NCBI RefSeq assembly: GCF_003347605.1
Contig: NZ_QDFZ01000019.1
Coordinates: 55,096-119,095 of the forward strand
Reading direction: 5' to 3'
From: Chryseobacterium sp. KLBC 52
Lineage (GTDB): Bacteria; Bacteroidota; Bacteroidia; Flavobacteriales; Weeksellaceae
Length of the DNA stretch: 64,000 nt
In this document: positions 51,356 to 60,320 of the stretch, piece after piece
Layout: each line of letters begins with the position of its first letter
Numbering within the stretch: the stretch's first letter is position 1
Position numbers and translations under genes: made by a program
The notes under the pieces: model-generated
What the model was told of the DNA's origin: nothing
What the model saw: only the letters and a program-made list of their open reading frames with translations
Database searches by the model: none

Positions 51356-52107
51356 CAGCTTAATATTAATTGGGTTAAAATTAATTCGGAGATAATAATG
51401 AACACCATTGTCCATACCACGGCCTGTGTACTGGCTCTACCAACCTCCAATGATCCTCCTTTTACATTATATCCGAAATAAGAAGGAACTGTAGCAATAA
51501 TGAAAGCGAAAACAGTTGTTTTGGTAAATGCATAGTAAATGAATAAATTCGGCATATACATTTGAATACCAACAATATAGTCGTTTTCTGTCCAGTTTCC
51601 TGTTAAAATTCCGGCAATATATCCTCCGAGAATACCAAATACAATACTGATGGCGATAAGCAGAGGATTAAAAATCATACAAGCGATAATTTTCGGAAAT
51701 ATGAGGAAGTTGGGTGAATTTACTCCCATAATGTCCAATGCATCAATTTGTTCTGACACCCTCATCGTTCCGATACTGGAAGCAATATATGATCCTACTT
51801 TACCCGCCAGAATAAGGCTGATGATGGTAGGGGCAAATTCCAATACCAATACTGCTTTTGTAGCGTATCCTACGAATGATGGAGGAATAGGAAAGGAAGA
51901 GGCGTCAAAGTTGTTGAACATCTGAATAGCAACTACAGCCCCCACAAAGATTGATGTGAAGACTACAAGCCCGAAAGAATTTACTCCCAAATCATTAATT
52001 TCTCTCATGAACAGCTTCCAGAACACTCTCATTTTCTGAGGTTTCTGCAGGGATTTTCCCAAGAGGATAATGTATTCCCCTATCGCTGTGAAAAACTTTT
52101 TTAACAT
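51355..52107 (-). CDS. mlaE: MlaE family phospholipid ABC transporter permease
   Basis: 250 residues with about five membrane segments. Family motifs: FVGAVVAIQMFNNFDASSFP, EFAPTIISLILAGKVGSYIA, SSIGTMRVSEQIDALDIMGV and FPKIIACMIFNPLL. These match the conserved MlaE core (GxVGSxxAxELGxMxVxEQIDAL). It is first in a minus-strand mlaE-mlaF-barrel unit. It moves phospholipids between inner membrane and periplasmic MCE carrier; direction is not fixed by sequence. Confidence 0.93.
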   Translation of the reverse strand: MLKKFFTAIGEYIILLGKSLQKPQKMRVFWKLFMREINDLGVNSFGLVVFTSIFVGAVVAIQMFNNFDASSFPIPPSFVGYATKAVLVLEFAPTIISLILAGKVGSYIASSIGTMRVSEQIDALDIMGVNSPNFLIFPKIIACMIFNPLLIAISIVFGILGGYIAGILTGNWTENDYIVGIQMYMPNLFIYYAFTKTTVFAFIIATVPSYFGYNVKGGSLEVGRASTQAVVWTMVFIIISELILTQLILS

Positions 52108-52210
52108 ACTGCTAAATTAGACTTTTTTATTTAATTGGGCTAGGGTCAAGAATAAGACCAAAGCCTGGTTTTGTGTTAAAATTATTTCAATATTTATGTT
52201 ATTCCGTTCT

Positions 52211-53581
52211 TTATTTTGCATTTTTATCTCCTCCAATCACCAATAAAACGGTTTTTAAAATAATAACCAGATCAAGTACGAAACTCCAGTTTCTTACATA
52301 GAAAGCATCTGCCAGAACTCTTTTTTTCATTTCTACTTCCACATCTCCGAAGTCGCCACGAAGGCCATTCACCTGTGCCAATCCGGTAATTCCCGGACTA
52401 ACCATACTTCTCAGGCTGTATCTTCCGATCTTTGGTTTGTAATAATTGTCAACAGACAGCATATGAGGGCGCGGACCCACTACAGACATTTCCCCTCTCA
52501 GTACATTAATAAACTGCGGAAGCTCATCAAGGCTTGTTTTTCTTAAAAATTTACCTACTTTGGTAATTCTGGAGTCATTTATAGATGTGGTTTTGGTTGT
52601 GGATTCATCATTCACCACCATTGTTCTGAATTTAATACAACTAAAAACCTCTTCATGAAAACCATATCTCTTCTGAAGGAAAAAAACAGGACCTTTAGAG
52701 GTAGTTTTGATTAAAATGGCAATGATTGGAAATACCCATGAACAGATGAAGACCAATATAAAGACAGAAAAGAAAATATCAAATGTCCTTTTCATAAGGA
52801 AATTAGAATAATAATCTAATGGATACCTGGCCTGATTAAGTACCGGCTGGGTTTGTATATATCCAAGGTCATAAAGGAAAAAATCACTTTGGGTAATGCT
52901 TGGAATCAGTGAAATATGAATCTTATGATCTTCGGCCAGGCTGAAAATTTCATTTTTCATGGCCTCATCATAAGAGTTTTCCATCGATAAAAACAAGGTG
53001 TGAATTCCGTTTTTTTTCCAGAAAGATACCAGTTCAGTGATCTTTACCTCGGTATTTTCATATTCAAATATCCTGTATCCATAGTCTTTACGTTCTGTAA
53101 AGATATTCTTAAGAATTTCTGTAGAATTGATGTCCCCTAAAAACATTACATTTCTGTAATTCGCTCCCAGGGACCGCAAATACTTAATCGCAAAATATAC
53201 CAATGATTTCGCCAGAAAGATAGAAATAAAAAGGTAAAGAGAAAGCCAGTAAATATCCGAATTGAAAAATACATTCTTACTTACCTTTCCTATAAGCAGT
53301 ACTCCCAGTATAAAAAACAGGAAATGGATCAGAAGGCGTTCAAGAAACAGGGTATAGGTAAGGTTCCTCGGAATATTGTATATTTTTGTCCTACCACTTA
53401 ACAGTACCCAGAACAAAAACAACAGAACCAGAGAAAAGCTATTCTGATACCAGGTTTCTTTATTGTATTTTAAACTTTCGTTTCTGCTTATAAAAAAGAA
53501 TATGAAGATAGATGCAATAACCATGAGGTCAAGCAACATAATGATTGATTTCAGGTATCTAGAGTATCGAATTCTCTGCAT
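52211..53581 (-). CDS. Polyprenyl-phosphate sugar-1-phosphate transferase (WcaJ-like)
   Basis: 456 residues. Four N-terminal membrane helices (to ~140), a Rossmann-like middle domain (FLGDINSTEILKNIF) and a C-terminal bacterial sugar transferase domain: RTFDIFFSVF helix, GPVFFLQKRYGFHEEVFSCIKFRTM, RKTSLDELPQFINVLRGEMS, VGPRPHML and SVSPGITGLAQVNGLRG-like sequence. This is the initiating enzyme of exopolysaccharide or O-antigen units, loading sugar-phosphate on undecaprenyl phosphate. No other polysaccharide genes are near, which is unusual. Confidence 0.92.
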   Translation of the reverse strand: MQRIRYSRYLKSIIMLLDLMVIASIFIFFFISRNESLKYNKETWYQNSFSLVLLFLFWVLLSGRTKIYNIPRNLTYTLFLERLLIHFLFFILGVLLIGKVSKNVFFNSDIYWLSLYLFISIFLAKSLVYFAIKYLRSLGANYRNVMFLGDINSTEILKNIFTERKDYGYRIFEYENTEVKITELVSFWKKNGIHTLFLSMENSYDEAMKNEIFSLAEDHKIHISLIPSITQSDFFLYDLGYIQTQPVLNQARYPLDYYSNFLMKRTFDIFFSVFILVFICSWVFPIIAILIKTTSKGPVFFLQKRYGFHEEVFSCIKFRTMVVNDESTTKTTSINDSRITKVGKFLRKTSLDELPQFINVLRGEMSVVGPRPHMLSVDNYYKPKIGRYSLRSMVSPGITGLAQVNGLRGDFGDVEVEMKKRVLADAFYVRNWSFVLDLVIILKTVLLVIGGDKNAK

Positions 53582-53624
53582 CTATCGGTATTATAGCGGA
53601 TAAGCACGGCTAATTTACACTTTT

Positions 53625-54254
53625 TTACGGGATATTCAGATATTTGTGAGTCTGAACAGATGCCTGCCACTCAGGGTTTTCCAGAATAAAATCCGTGATC
53701 TTAGGATACATGTCGTTTCTTTTGCTCCATTCACTCTGAAGATAAAGCTTACAATTTTCAGAAACTTTTGCTGCCTGTTCCTGAGCAAACGTAAAATCAT
53801 GCTGGTTGAAGATAATCACTTTAAGCTCATTGGCCTTTTGATAAATCTCTTCTTTAGGAAGCCCTGTTTTCTTTGGTGAAAGGGTTATCCAGTCCAGTTG
53901 GCCGCTCATAGGATAAGCTCCGGAAGTTTCAATATGTACTGTACACCCTAATTCTTTTAGTTTGGATGTCAGGATATCTAAATTCCACATTAAAGGTTCA
54001 CCGCCAGTCAGCACTATTGTTTTACAGTGTTTGGCTGCAGTTTCTGCAATTTCCTCAGCATTCATCAGCGGATGAAGTTCCGGGTCCCAGCTTTCTTTTA
54101 CATCACACCAGTGACAGCCTACATCACAACCTCCCAGCCTGATAAAGTATGCGGCTTTTCCGGTGTGTGCTCCTTCTCCCTGTAAAGTGTAAAAATGCTC
54201 CATCACAGGGAGCATTTTACCTTCTTTTAATAAAATATCTTCTTCTTTATTCAT
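53625..54254 (-). CDS. queE: 7-carboxy-7-deazaguanine synthase
   Basis: A radical SAM enzyme of queuosine precursor synthesis, converting carboxy-tetrahydropterin to CDG. 209 residues. The [4Fe-4S] cysteines are in GGCDVGCHWCDV (Cys43, Cys47, Cys50), a CX3CX2C spacing as in radical SAM proteins. EHFYTLQGEGAHTGKAA precedes it and VLTGGEPLMWNL binds SAM. It lies 6 nt before the minus-strand folD in the same orientation, so the two are co-transcribed. Other que genes are not in the window. Confidence 0.93.
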   Translation of the reverse strand: MNKEEDILLKEGKMLPVMEHFYTLQGEGAHTGKAAYFIRLGGCDVGCHWCDVKESWDPELHPLMNAEEIAETAAKHCKTIVLTGGEPLMWNLDILTSKLKELGCTVHIETSGAYPMSGQLDWITLSPKKTGLPKEEIYQKANELKVIIFNQHDFTFAQEQAAKVSENCKLYLQSEWSKRNDMYPKITDFILENPEWQASVQTHKYLNIP

Positions 54255-54260
54255 TTTAAA

Positions 54261-55145
54261 TTAGTCGTTATAGACCGAAGTTTTATAAGCAATGATGGTG
54301 TTTTTCATCAACATCGCTCTTGTCATTGGGCCTACTCCTCCAGGTACCGGAGTGATCCAGCTTGCTTTTGCTGCACAGCTGTCAAAATCTACATCACCTG
54401 CAAGGTAATATCCTTTTGGAGAGTCATTATCTACTCTTGTAATACCCACGTCCACGATTACTGCTCCTTCCTTGATCATATCTCCTTTTAAGAAATGGGG
54501 ATCTCCCAAAGCGGTAATAACGATGTCTGCTTTTCTTGTGTATTCTTCGATGTCTTTTGTGTATGAGTGTGTAAGGGTAACAGTAGAGTTTCCAGGGAAA
54601 TCTTTTCTTCCCATCAAAATACTCATTGGTCTTCCTACAATTTTACTTCTTCCGATAATTACACAGTCTTTTCCTTTCGTTTCAATATTATATCTTTCCA
54701 ATAATGTTAAAATTCCAAAAGGCGTTGCCGGTAAGAAAGTATCCATTTCAAGAGCCATTTTTCCGAAGTTTTCAGGGTGGAAACCATCCACGTCTTTTCT
54801 AGGGTCAATAGCATTGATGATTTTTTCCTGATCAATCTGATCTGGCAAAGGAAGCTGAACGATAAATCCGTCTACTGCTTTAGACTTATTAAGCTCGTCA
54901 ATTTTTTCCAATAGTTCAGATTCAGAAACAGTGCTTGGAAATTTAATTAAGCTGGATTGAAATCCTACTTCCTCACAGTCTTTCACTTTAGAGTTTACAT
55001 AGGCCTTGCTAGCTCCATTATTTCCTACAAGAATAGCCACCAAATGCGGAGCTCTTCTTTTGCTTGCGAGAATCTTTTCTACTTCAACCTTGATCTCTGC
55101 TTTAATTTCCTTGGATACTTTAAGTCCGTCAAGAATTTCTGCCAT
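54261..55145 (-). CDS. folD: Methylenetetrahydrofolate dehydrogenase/cyclohydrolase
   Basis: A bifunctional one-carbon enzyme making 10-formyl-THF with NADP. 294 residues. Signatures: PHLVAILVGNNGASKAYVNS with catalytic Lys in KVKDCEEVG, GFIVQLPLPDQID, DVDGFHPENFG, CVIIGRSKIVGRPMS and the C-terminal TPVPGGVGPMTRAML. It is upstream of queE on the minus strand, 6 nt apart. pgi lies 47 bp further upstream. Confidence 0.96.
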   Translation of the reverse strand: MAEILDGLKVSKEIKAEIKVEVEKILASKRRAPHLVAILVGNNGASKAYVNSKVKDCEEVGFQSSLIKFPSTVSESELLEKIDELNKSKAVDGFIVQLPLPDQIDQEKIINAIDPRKDVDGFHPENFGKMALEMDTFLPATPFGILTLLERYNIETKGKDCVIIGRSKIVGRPMSILMGRKDFPGNSTVTLTHSYTKDIEEYTRKADIVITALGDPHFLKGDMIKEGAVIVDVGITRVDNDSPKGYYLAGDVDFDSCAAKASWITPVPGGVGPMTRAMLMKNTIIAYKTSVYND

Positions 55146-55192
55146 TTTTACTTTTTTACTTTATAGATTTACTTTTACTTTCTTTTTACTTA

Positions 55193-56833
55193 CTATTTAT
55201 TTTCTTTATAGTAATTGATCAATCCGTTGGTAGAGCTGTCATGAGAGCTTATTGCTTCATTATTTTCAAGCTCAGGAAGGATTTTGTTGGCTAATACTTT
55301 TCCTAATTCCACTCCAAACTGGTCAAAACTGAAAATATTCCAGATTACTCCCTGGACGAAAATTTTGTGTTCGTAAAGAGCAATCAACTGTCCTAGTGAA
55401 AAAGGAGTTAATTCCTTAAATAATATAGAGTTAGTTGGGGTGTTTCCATGGAAGACTTTGAAATTGATCAGTCTGTCTATTTCTTCATCAGATTTTCCTG
55501 CATTTCTAAGCTCTTCTTCAACTTCTTCTTCCAGTTTTCCGAAAGCAAGCGCTTCAGTCTGAGCGAAAAAGTTAGCTAATAATTTATCCTGATGATCAGA
55601 AACATGGTTTGGGCTTTTTGCATAGGCAATAAAATCTGCCGGAATCAATTCTGTTCCCTGGTGGATTAACTGATAAAATGCGTGCTGGCCGTTTGTTCCA
55701 GGTTCTCCCCAGATGATCGGTCCCGTTTCATATTCTACGAATTCACCGTTTCTGTCTACGCACTTTCCGTTACTTTCCATATCTCCCTGCTGAAGATACG
55801 CTGCAAATCTGTCCAGATATTGAGAATAAGGTAAGATCGCATAAGTGGTTGCTGCATAGAAATTACGGTACCAGATTCCCAAAAGTCCCATTAATACGGG
55901 AACATTTTCAGAGAATTCTGCTGTCTGGAAGTGTTGGTCTGTATCAAAAGCACCTCTTAAAAGCTGCTCAAAGTTTTCATATCCTACAGAAAGTACAATA
56001 CTTAATCCGATAGCACTCCAAAGAGAATATCTTCCGCCTACCCAGTCCCAGAATTCAAAAATATTTTCTTCTGCGATTCCGAACTTCTTAACTTCTTCAA
56101 TATTAGTAGATAAAGCTACAAAATGCTTCGCTACATCTTCCTGTTTTCCCGCTTTCAGGAACCAGTCTTTAGCTGAATTGGCATTCGTCATTGTTTCCTG
56201 AGTCGTAAATGTCTTGGAAGCAATAATGAATAAAGTGGTTTCAGGATTTAAATCTTTTACTACTTCTGCAATATGATTTCCGTCCACATTGGAAACAAAG
56301 TGAGCGTTTAATCTTGTTTTAAAATGCTTTAAAGCTGAACAAACCATTACAGGACCTAAGTCTGATCCTCCGATTCCGATGTTGACTACATCTGTGATCT
56401 CTTTTCCGCTGAAACCTTTATGTTCTCCTGAAATAATCTTTTCAGAAAAAGATTTCATATGTTCAAGAACTCTCTTGATCTGTGGTTTGATATTTTCTCC
56501 ATCTACGATAATTTCACGGTCGGAGAAATCTCTTAAGGCGGTATGAAGAACAGCTCTTCCTTCAGTTTCATTGATTTTATCCCCGGAGAACATTCTGGAA
56601 ATAGCATCTTTTAACTGGCTTTCCTCAGCCAATTGCAATAAAAGATCCTTGGTTCTTGAATCAATCAGGTTTTTAGAATAATCAAAAAGATAGTTATCCT
56701 TTTGTAGAGAAAATTCATTGAAACGATTCGGGTTATACTGGAAAAGAGTTCTAAGATCAAAGTCATTTCCACCGAAGTGTTCATCAAGTGCTTTCCAGCT
56801 GCTAGTTTGTGTTGGATTTATTTTTGATAGCAT
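55193..56833 (-). CDS. pgi: Glucose-6-phosphate isomerase
   Basis: Interconverts glucose-6-P and fructose-6-P. 546 residues, normal for the large PGI form. Motifs: [29 protein letters not shown] for phosphate binding, the catalytic Glu in [10 protein letters not shown] (about 351), His in [15 protein letters not shown] (about 383) and a C-terminal [11 protein letters not shown] with Lys. It is first in a pgi-folD-queE series on the minus strand. Confidence 0.96.
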   Translation of the reverse strand: MLSKINPTQTSSWKALDEHFGGNDFDLRTLFQYNPNRFNEFSLQKDNYLFDYSKNLIDSRTKDLLLQLAEESQLKDAISRMFSGDKINETEGRAVLHTALRDFSDREIIVDGENIKPQIKRVLEHMKSFSEKIISGEHKGFSGKEITDVVNIGIGGSDLGPVMVCSALKHFKTRLNAHFVSNVDGNHIAEVVKDLNPETTLFIIASKTFTTQETMTNANSAKDWFLKAGKQEDVAKHFVALSTNIEEVKKFGIAEENIFEFWDWVGGRYSLWSAIGLSIVLSVGYENFEQLLRGAFDTDQHFQTAEFSENVPVLMGLLGIWYRNFYAATTYAILPYSQYLDRFAAYLQQGDMESNGKCVDRNGEFVEYETGPIIWGEPGTNGQHAFYQLIHQGTELIPADFIAYAKSPNHVSDHQDKLLANFFAQTEALAFGKLEEEVEEELRNAGKSDEEIDRLINFKVFHGNTPTNSILFKELTPFSLGQLIALYEHKIFVQGVIWNIFSFDQFGVELGKVLANKILPELENNEAISSHDSSTNGLINYYKENK

Positions 56834-56978
56834 ATTACAGAATTTTTATTGCTCAGAAGATCATGTATTGGATGAGAATCGCTCATAATCCATAATGATT
56901 TATTTCTGATTTGCAAATTTACGGAAAAATAAAACCTCAGATAAATTTGAAGATGATAAATAACGATTTTTTAAAAAA

Positions 56979-57006
56979 CAAAACCTCAGAACAGGCCTGA
57001 GGTTTT
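56979..57006 (-). terminator. Terminator after the sigma/anti-sigma operon
   Basis: AAAACCTCAG and CTGAGGTTTT form a stem with a 7-nt loop. Read leftward it is followed by T-rich DNA, so it closes the TraB-sigma-membrane protein operon. Confidence 0.75.
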
Positions 57007-57038
57007 ATAAAAAATATTTTGTGAAAGGAATTTTACTG

Positions 57039-57644
57039 TTATTCTTCCATTTCGTTCAGGATGTTTTCCAGTTGTCTGGCACTTCTTCCATAGACGTATT
57101 TTGTCCATAGAATGATGCTCGTTATCAGTCCTAAAGTTCCGATAAGCACGGCGATGATTAAACCTTGTTGATGAGCAGTGGTAAGTTCGGTTAAAGATTT
57201 TCCATGTTCTTTCATCGTATTATAAATGACCATACCTATCGTTACAAGGAAATGAGGCAGTAACAGAAATCCGAAAGACTGGTATCTTTCCATATTCAGC
57301 CGAAGTTCATGGTATATTTTCCAAAGACTATTTTTGGTGTTTCCGGTATAAAGTTCCGTCTGTTTGTAGAATTTATAAAACCCTAGCAGATAGTATGATG
57401 AGATAACGACCATCATGGTATAGGAAACATAATAAATAATGTATTGTGAAGAAGGAAATTTAAATTGAAGAGGGAAAAAAGCGATCAGAATGATGGCCAG
57501 AATCTGCATAGGAAATTCTTTCTTCATGTTTTTCTGGATTTTTTCTATAGGATGCTTGCTTTCCCTTAATTGTTCTATCGTGTCAGGAATATGGACGTCG
57601 CTGTCTTCCTTATTCCACTGTTCTTTTAATTGATCAAAATTCAT
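57039..57644 (-). CDS. Multi-pass membrane protein, putative anti-sigma factor
   Basis: 201 residues. A hydrophilic N-terminus (about 1-45, DQLKEQWNKEDSDVHIPDTI) precedes four transmembrane helices (about 48-62, 68-88, 122-140, 163-183) and a short cytoplasmic tail. It overlaps the sigma gene by 11 nt. Multi-pass anti-sigma proteins with short N-terminal cytosolic domains occur with ECF sigmas in Bacteroidota, so this role is inferred from context. Confidence 0.65.
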   Translation of the reverse strand: MNFDQLKEQWNKEDSDVHIPDTIEQLRESKHPIEKIQKNMKKEFPMQILAIILIAFFPLQFKFPSSQYIIYYVSYTMMVVISSYYLLGFYKFYKQTELYTGNTKNSLWKIYHELRLNMERYQSFGFLLLPHFLVTIGMVIYNTMKEHGKSLTELTTAHQQGLIIAVLIGTLGLITSIILWTKYVYGRSARQLENILNEMEE

Positions 57645-58143
57645 AACCTGATTTTTTTATGATTTGCTGTATTTTTTCTTTTGTTCTGTTGAGTTTTACG
57701 CGGGCATTGCCTTCACTGAGACCTAAATTGTTTCCGATTTCTTTATGTGACATCCCTTCCATAAAATAAAATATGACGGCCTTTTCCAGAGGATTCAGTT
57801 CCTGAACGGCACTGTAGAAAATTTCCAGCTGCCTGTCCTTTGTGGGATTATAATCCTCCTGCTGCACTTCAAAATGCGAGGGAGCATCCGTATGGTTATT
57901 GGATCTTTGCTTTTCCTTTTTTAAGTAAGTAATCGCAGTATTGATGGCAACCCGATACATCCACGTGGAAAACTCACTGTTCCCTTTGAAATTCTGGTAG
58001 GACTTCCAAAGCTGGATAAGAATTTCCTGCTGAAGGTCTTCGCGGTCTTCTACAGAATCTGCATAGATCCGTGAGGCTTTGTATAAAATGCCCTTGTGCT
58101 GGTTGACGAGCTTTAAAAAAGCGGTTTCAGTTGGATTGCTCAC
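57634..58143 (-). CDS. ECF-family RNA polymerase sigma factor
   Basis: 169 residues. Region 2: EDREDLQQEILIQLWKSYQN and FKGNSEFSTWMYRVAINTAI. Region 4: LNPLEKAVIFYFMEGMSHKE, IGNNLGLSEGNARVKLNRTK. Between the TraB-like gene (24 nt upstream) and the membrane protein it overlaps by 11 nt. It probably directs transcription of an envelope regulon including its own operon. Confidence 0.93.
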   Translation of the reverse strand: MSNPTETAFLKLVNQHKGILYKASRIYADSVEDREDLQQEILIQLWKSYQNFKGNSEFSTWMYRVAINTAITYLKKEKQRSNNHTDAPSHFEVQQEDYNPTKDRQLEIFYSAVQELNPLEKAVIFYFMEGMSHKEIGNNLGLSEGNARVKLNRTKEKIQQIIKKSGYEF

Positions 58144-58167
58144 AATCGTTTCATGGTTTGGTTATTG

Positions 58168-59043
58168 TTATAAGCTTGATACAGGTTTTACCGTATAACC
58201 TTTTGCCTGTAGAAGAGGGATAATTCCGTTTTCACCCATAAGATGAGAGCCACCAACAGCAAAGAAAGAACTTTCTTTTTTCATCATGTCCGGCATTACT
58301 TTTACCCAGTTTCGATTTCTGTTGGTAAGCATAGCCTTTTCCTGCTGGGCATTCATGAATCTTTCATCCTTAAAAAGACTGTAAAGAGATTGTACATTTT
58401 CATTTTTAAAAGCTTCAATCATCTGTCTGAACAATATTTGATATTCCTTGTCCATTTTAAGCTGAGAGATCGTGCTTTTCAGATCATATGCTTCATTGAT
58501 TGATTTCATTTGATCTTCTACTTTTTCAAGTCCTTTGATGTTTTTTTTATCTTTCATTGCTTTCTGAAGAAGTTCCATTTCGTAAAGTTTTACTTCGGTC
58601 TGAGGGCATGGGATTGCTTTGGTGGAAAGTAGTGCATATAATGCCTGAGGGCTTGAAGAATCTATACTTTTCAGATCTGTTCCATAATTGGCAAGAACAG
58701 TATTCAGTTCTTTAGCTTCTTCAGGAGAAAGCTGATCCGATATTTTTTTATCTGCTTTAAACATTTTCTGTAATGACATCATTTCAGCAGGATCTGTATA
58801 ATTGATTTCCATAACAAAGCTTTCAGATTTCTCAAGAGCTTTCAAAACTTTAGGTTTGAGCTCAAAATCTTTACTGCATAAGATATGAAAAGTTCCGGTA
58901 ATATAAGAAGGCTTCGAAAGTCCGTTACCGGATACTTCCCAAAGCAGGCTGTTGTCCTTGCTGTTGCTTTTACTTTGTGCGTTGGCTGTTATGGAGTTCA
59001 GTGATAATAATGCTGCGAATCCAAGTTTTATTAAATTTTTCAT
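58168..59043 (-). CDS. TraB/GumN family protein
   Basis: 291 residues from ATG 59043 with a signal peptide (LIKLGFAALLSLNSITANAQ). TraB/GumN hallmarks: SGNGLSKPSYITGTFHILCS near the N-terminus (the GT.H motif) and SFFAVGGSHLMGENGIIPLL near the end, which form the proposed metal site. A longer frame would prefix a Cys-rich segment with no signal peptide and is rejected. It heads an operon with an ECF sigma and membrane protein, which is an uncommon partnership. Probable periplasmic metallo-protease/hydrolase; substrate unknown. Confidence 0.88.
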   Translation of the reverse strand: MKNLIKLGFAALLSLNSITANAQSKSNSKDNSLLWEVSGNGLSKPSYITGTFHILCSKDFELKPKVLKALEKSESFVMEINYTDPAEMMSLQKMFKADKKISDQLSPEEAKELNTVLANYGTDLKSIDSSSPQALYALLSTKAIPCPQTEVKLYEMELLQKAMKDKKNIKGLEKVEDQMKSINEAYDLKSTISQLKMDKEYQILFRQMIEAFKNENVQSLYSLFKDERFMNAQQEKAMLTNRNRNWVKVMPDMMKKESSFFAVGGSHLMGENGIIPLLQAKGYTVKPVSSL

Positions 59044-59099
59044 TGTATTAATTTTTTTGATTTTTTGTTCTTTTAAACAGTAGGTAAAGCAGGCATTAC

Positions 59100-59110
59100 A
59101 ATCGTTACAG
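59100..59110 (-). promoter_or_regulatory. CTGTAACGATT motif upstream of TraB-sigma operon
   Basis: On the minus strand, 57 nt before the TraB gene start, the motif CTGTAACGATT is identical to that at 12340-12350 before the other ECF sigma gene. It resembles an ECF -35 element. Confidence 0.4.
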
Positions 59111-59119
59111 TTTTTTTTC

Positions 59120-59151
59120 AAAAAAAATAAAAACCTCCTGAAAACAGGAGG
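59120..59151 (-). terminator. Terminator after DUF4349 gene
   Basis: CCTCCTG and CAGGAGG around a 4-nt loop. Read leftward the stem is followed by a T-rich stretch. Confidence 0.8.
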
Positions 59152-59200
59152 CTGTAAAATCTAAAATTATGATGATAACCAATTGGTTAGGGTGTTTTTT

Positions 59201-60112
59201 TTATTCCTGGCTTTTTGAATACTCAGGTTTTGAAATTTTTCTTCTTCTTAAAAAATAGAGGATTGCAGCAGCAATTAATACAAGAGGCCATACATTGATA
59301 AGAGCAACGATAATTCTCTGAATCAGGTAAAATCCATACACAAAGCCATCTTTTGCATCATAGATGAAATTGTATTTATACTTGTTATCAATACTTGTGG
59401 TGTTGGTAACAGCAATTTCTGCAATGCGCAACTGAGGCTCTTTGATATAAATGTCAATCGTGCTGTATTTCAGATCATCCGTCATGTTCATGCTGGAGAG
59501 CTTTTGAAGATTTGCTTCAGACATATTCTCGTCATCCAGCGTTACTTTATCTTTATTTGTTTTCAGCTTGCTGATGTTCTCAGAAGTTTTTTGATTTCTT
59601 TTCCCTTCTAGTTCAGAATACTTGATGTTGGCCGTAACATCCTCAGCATTGATGGATCTTGAATTAAGAAATAATTTATTGGTATTGATCGCTGTCAATA
59701 ATTCTCCCAGTTTTTCCGTTGGAATACGTACCTGCATTCTGTTCTCTGTCTGGTATTTTTTAACCAGCATCGCTTCTTCATTGGATGTGTTGTAGGTGTT
59801 TTCAGAAACAACGTTACTTTGAAGATTACTATTGGTAACAAAACCACCAAGCTCCTGTACAGATTTTTCAATAGCAATCGTTGCATTATATACATCTTTT
59901 ACTTCCATATTCACATCCGCAGTCTTGATAAACTGCTTGTCTTTTACTTTCATTTCTGCAACAGATGAAATACTGTCGGAAGTAATAGCAGAGGCAGAGT
60001 CCGTTGTAGCGTATGCTTCAAGGTCTGTGGAAGCTACTTCTCCTTTTTTACATGAATAAATTCCTAATAAAAGAACGGCTGACAGAGATAATGTAATGTA
60101 AGTGGTTTTCAT
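59201..60112 (-). CDS. DUF4349 family lipoprotein
   Basis: 303 residues. Lipobox with Cys21 (LLGIYSC). DUF4349 body: FIKTADVNMEVKDVYNATIA, IEKSVQELGGFVTNSN, MQVRIPTEKLGELLTAINTN and a coiled-coil stretch, then one C-terminal transmembrane helix (about 265-288, IIVALINVWPLVLIAAAILY) and a basic tail. Unknown role, likely envelope-anchored at both ends. It is upstream of and in the same direction as the TraB-sigma operon but separated by a terminator. Confidence 0.85.
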   Translation of the reverse strand: MKTTYITLSLSAVLLLGIYSCKKGEVASTDLEAYATTDSASAITSDSISSVAEMKVKDKQFIKTADVNMEVKDVYNATIAIEKSVQELGGFVTNSNLQSNVVSENTYNTSNEEAMLVKKYQTENRMQVRIPTEKLGELLTAINTNKLFLNSRSINAEDVTANIKYSELEGKRNQKTSENISKLKTNKDKVTLDDENMSEANLQKLSSMNMTDDLKYSTIDIYIKEPQLRIAEIAVTNTTSIDNKYKYNFIYDAKDGFVYGFYLIQRIIVALINVWPLVLIAAAILYFLRRRKISKPEYSKSQE

Positions 60113-60320
60113 AGCGTTGATTTTTGTTGTTTTGCTTGAGTCAAAGTTCAGTCAGGATCTTTTGTAACACTTGAAAATCAAAAGTAAAAACCTTGTAAAT
60201 AAAATTTTCGGTTTTAATGAATTGAATTATAGTATTTTGTAAAATAAACTTGAGCTTCAGCCATTGCTTTCGGAGCAGTTTTTGCTTATCTTTTACAAAC
60301 CAAAACTACAATCTATCACT

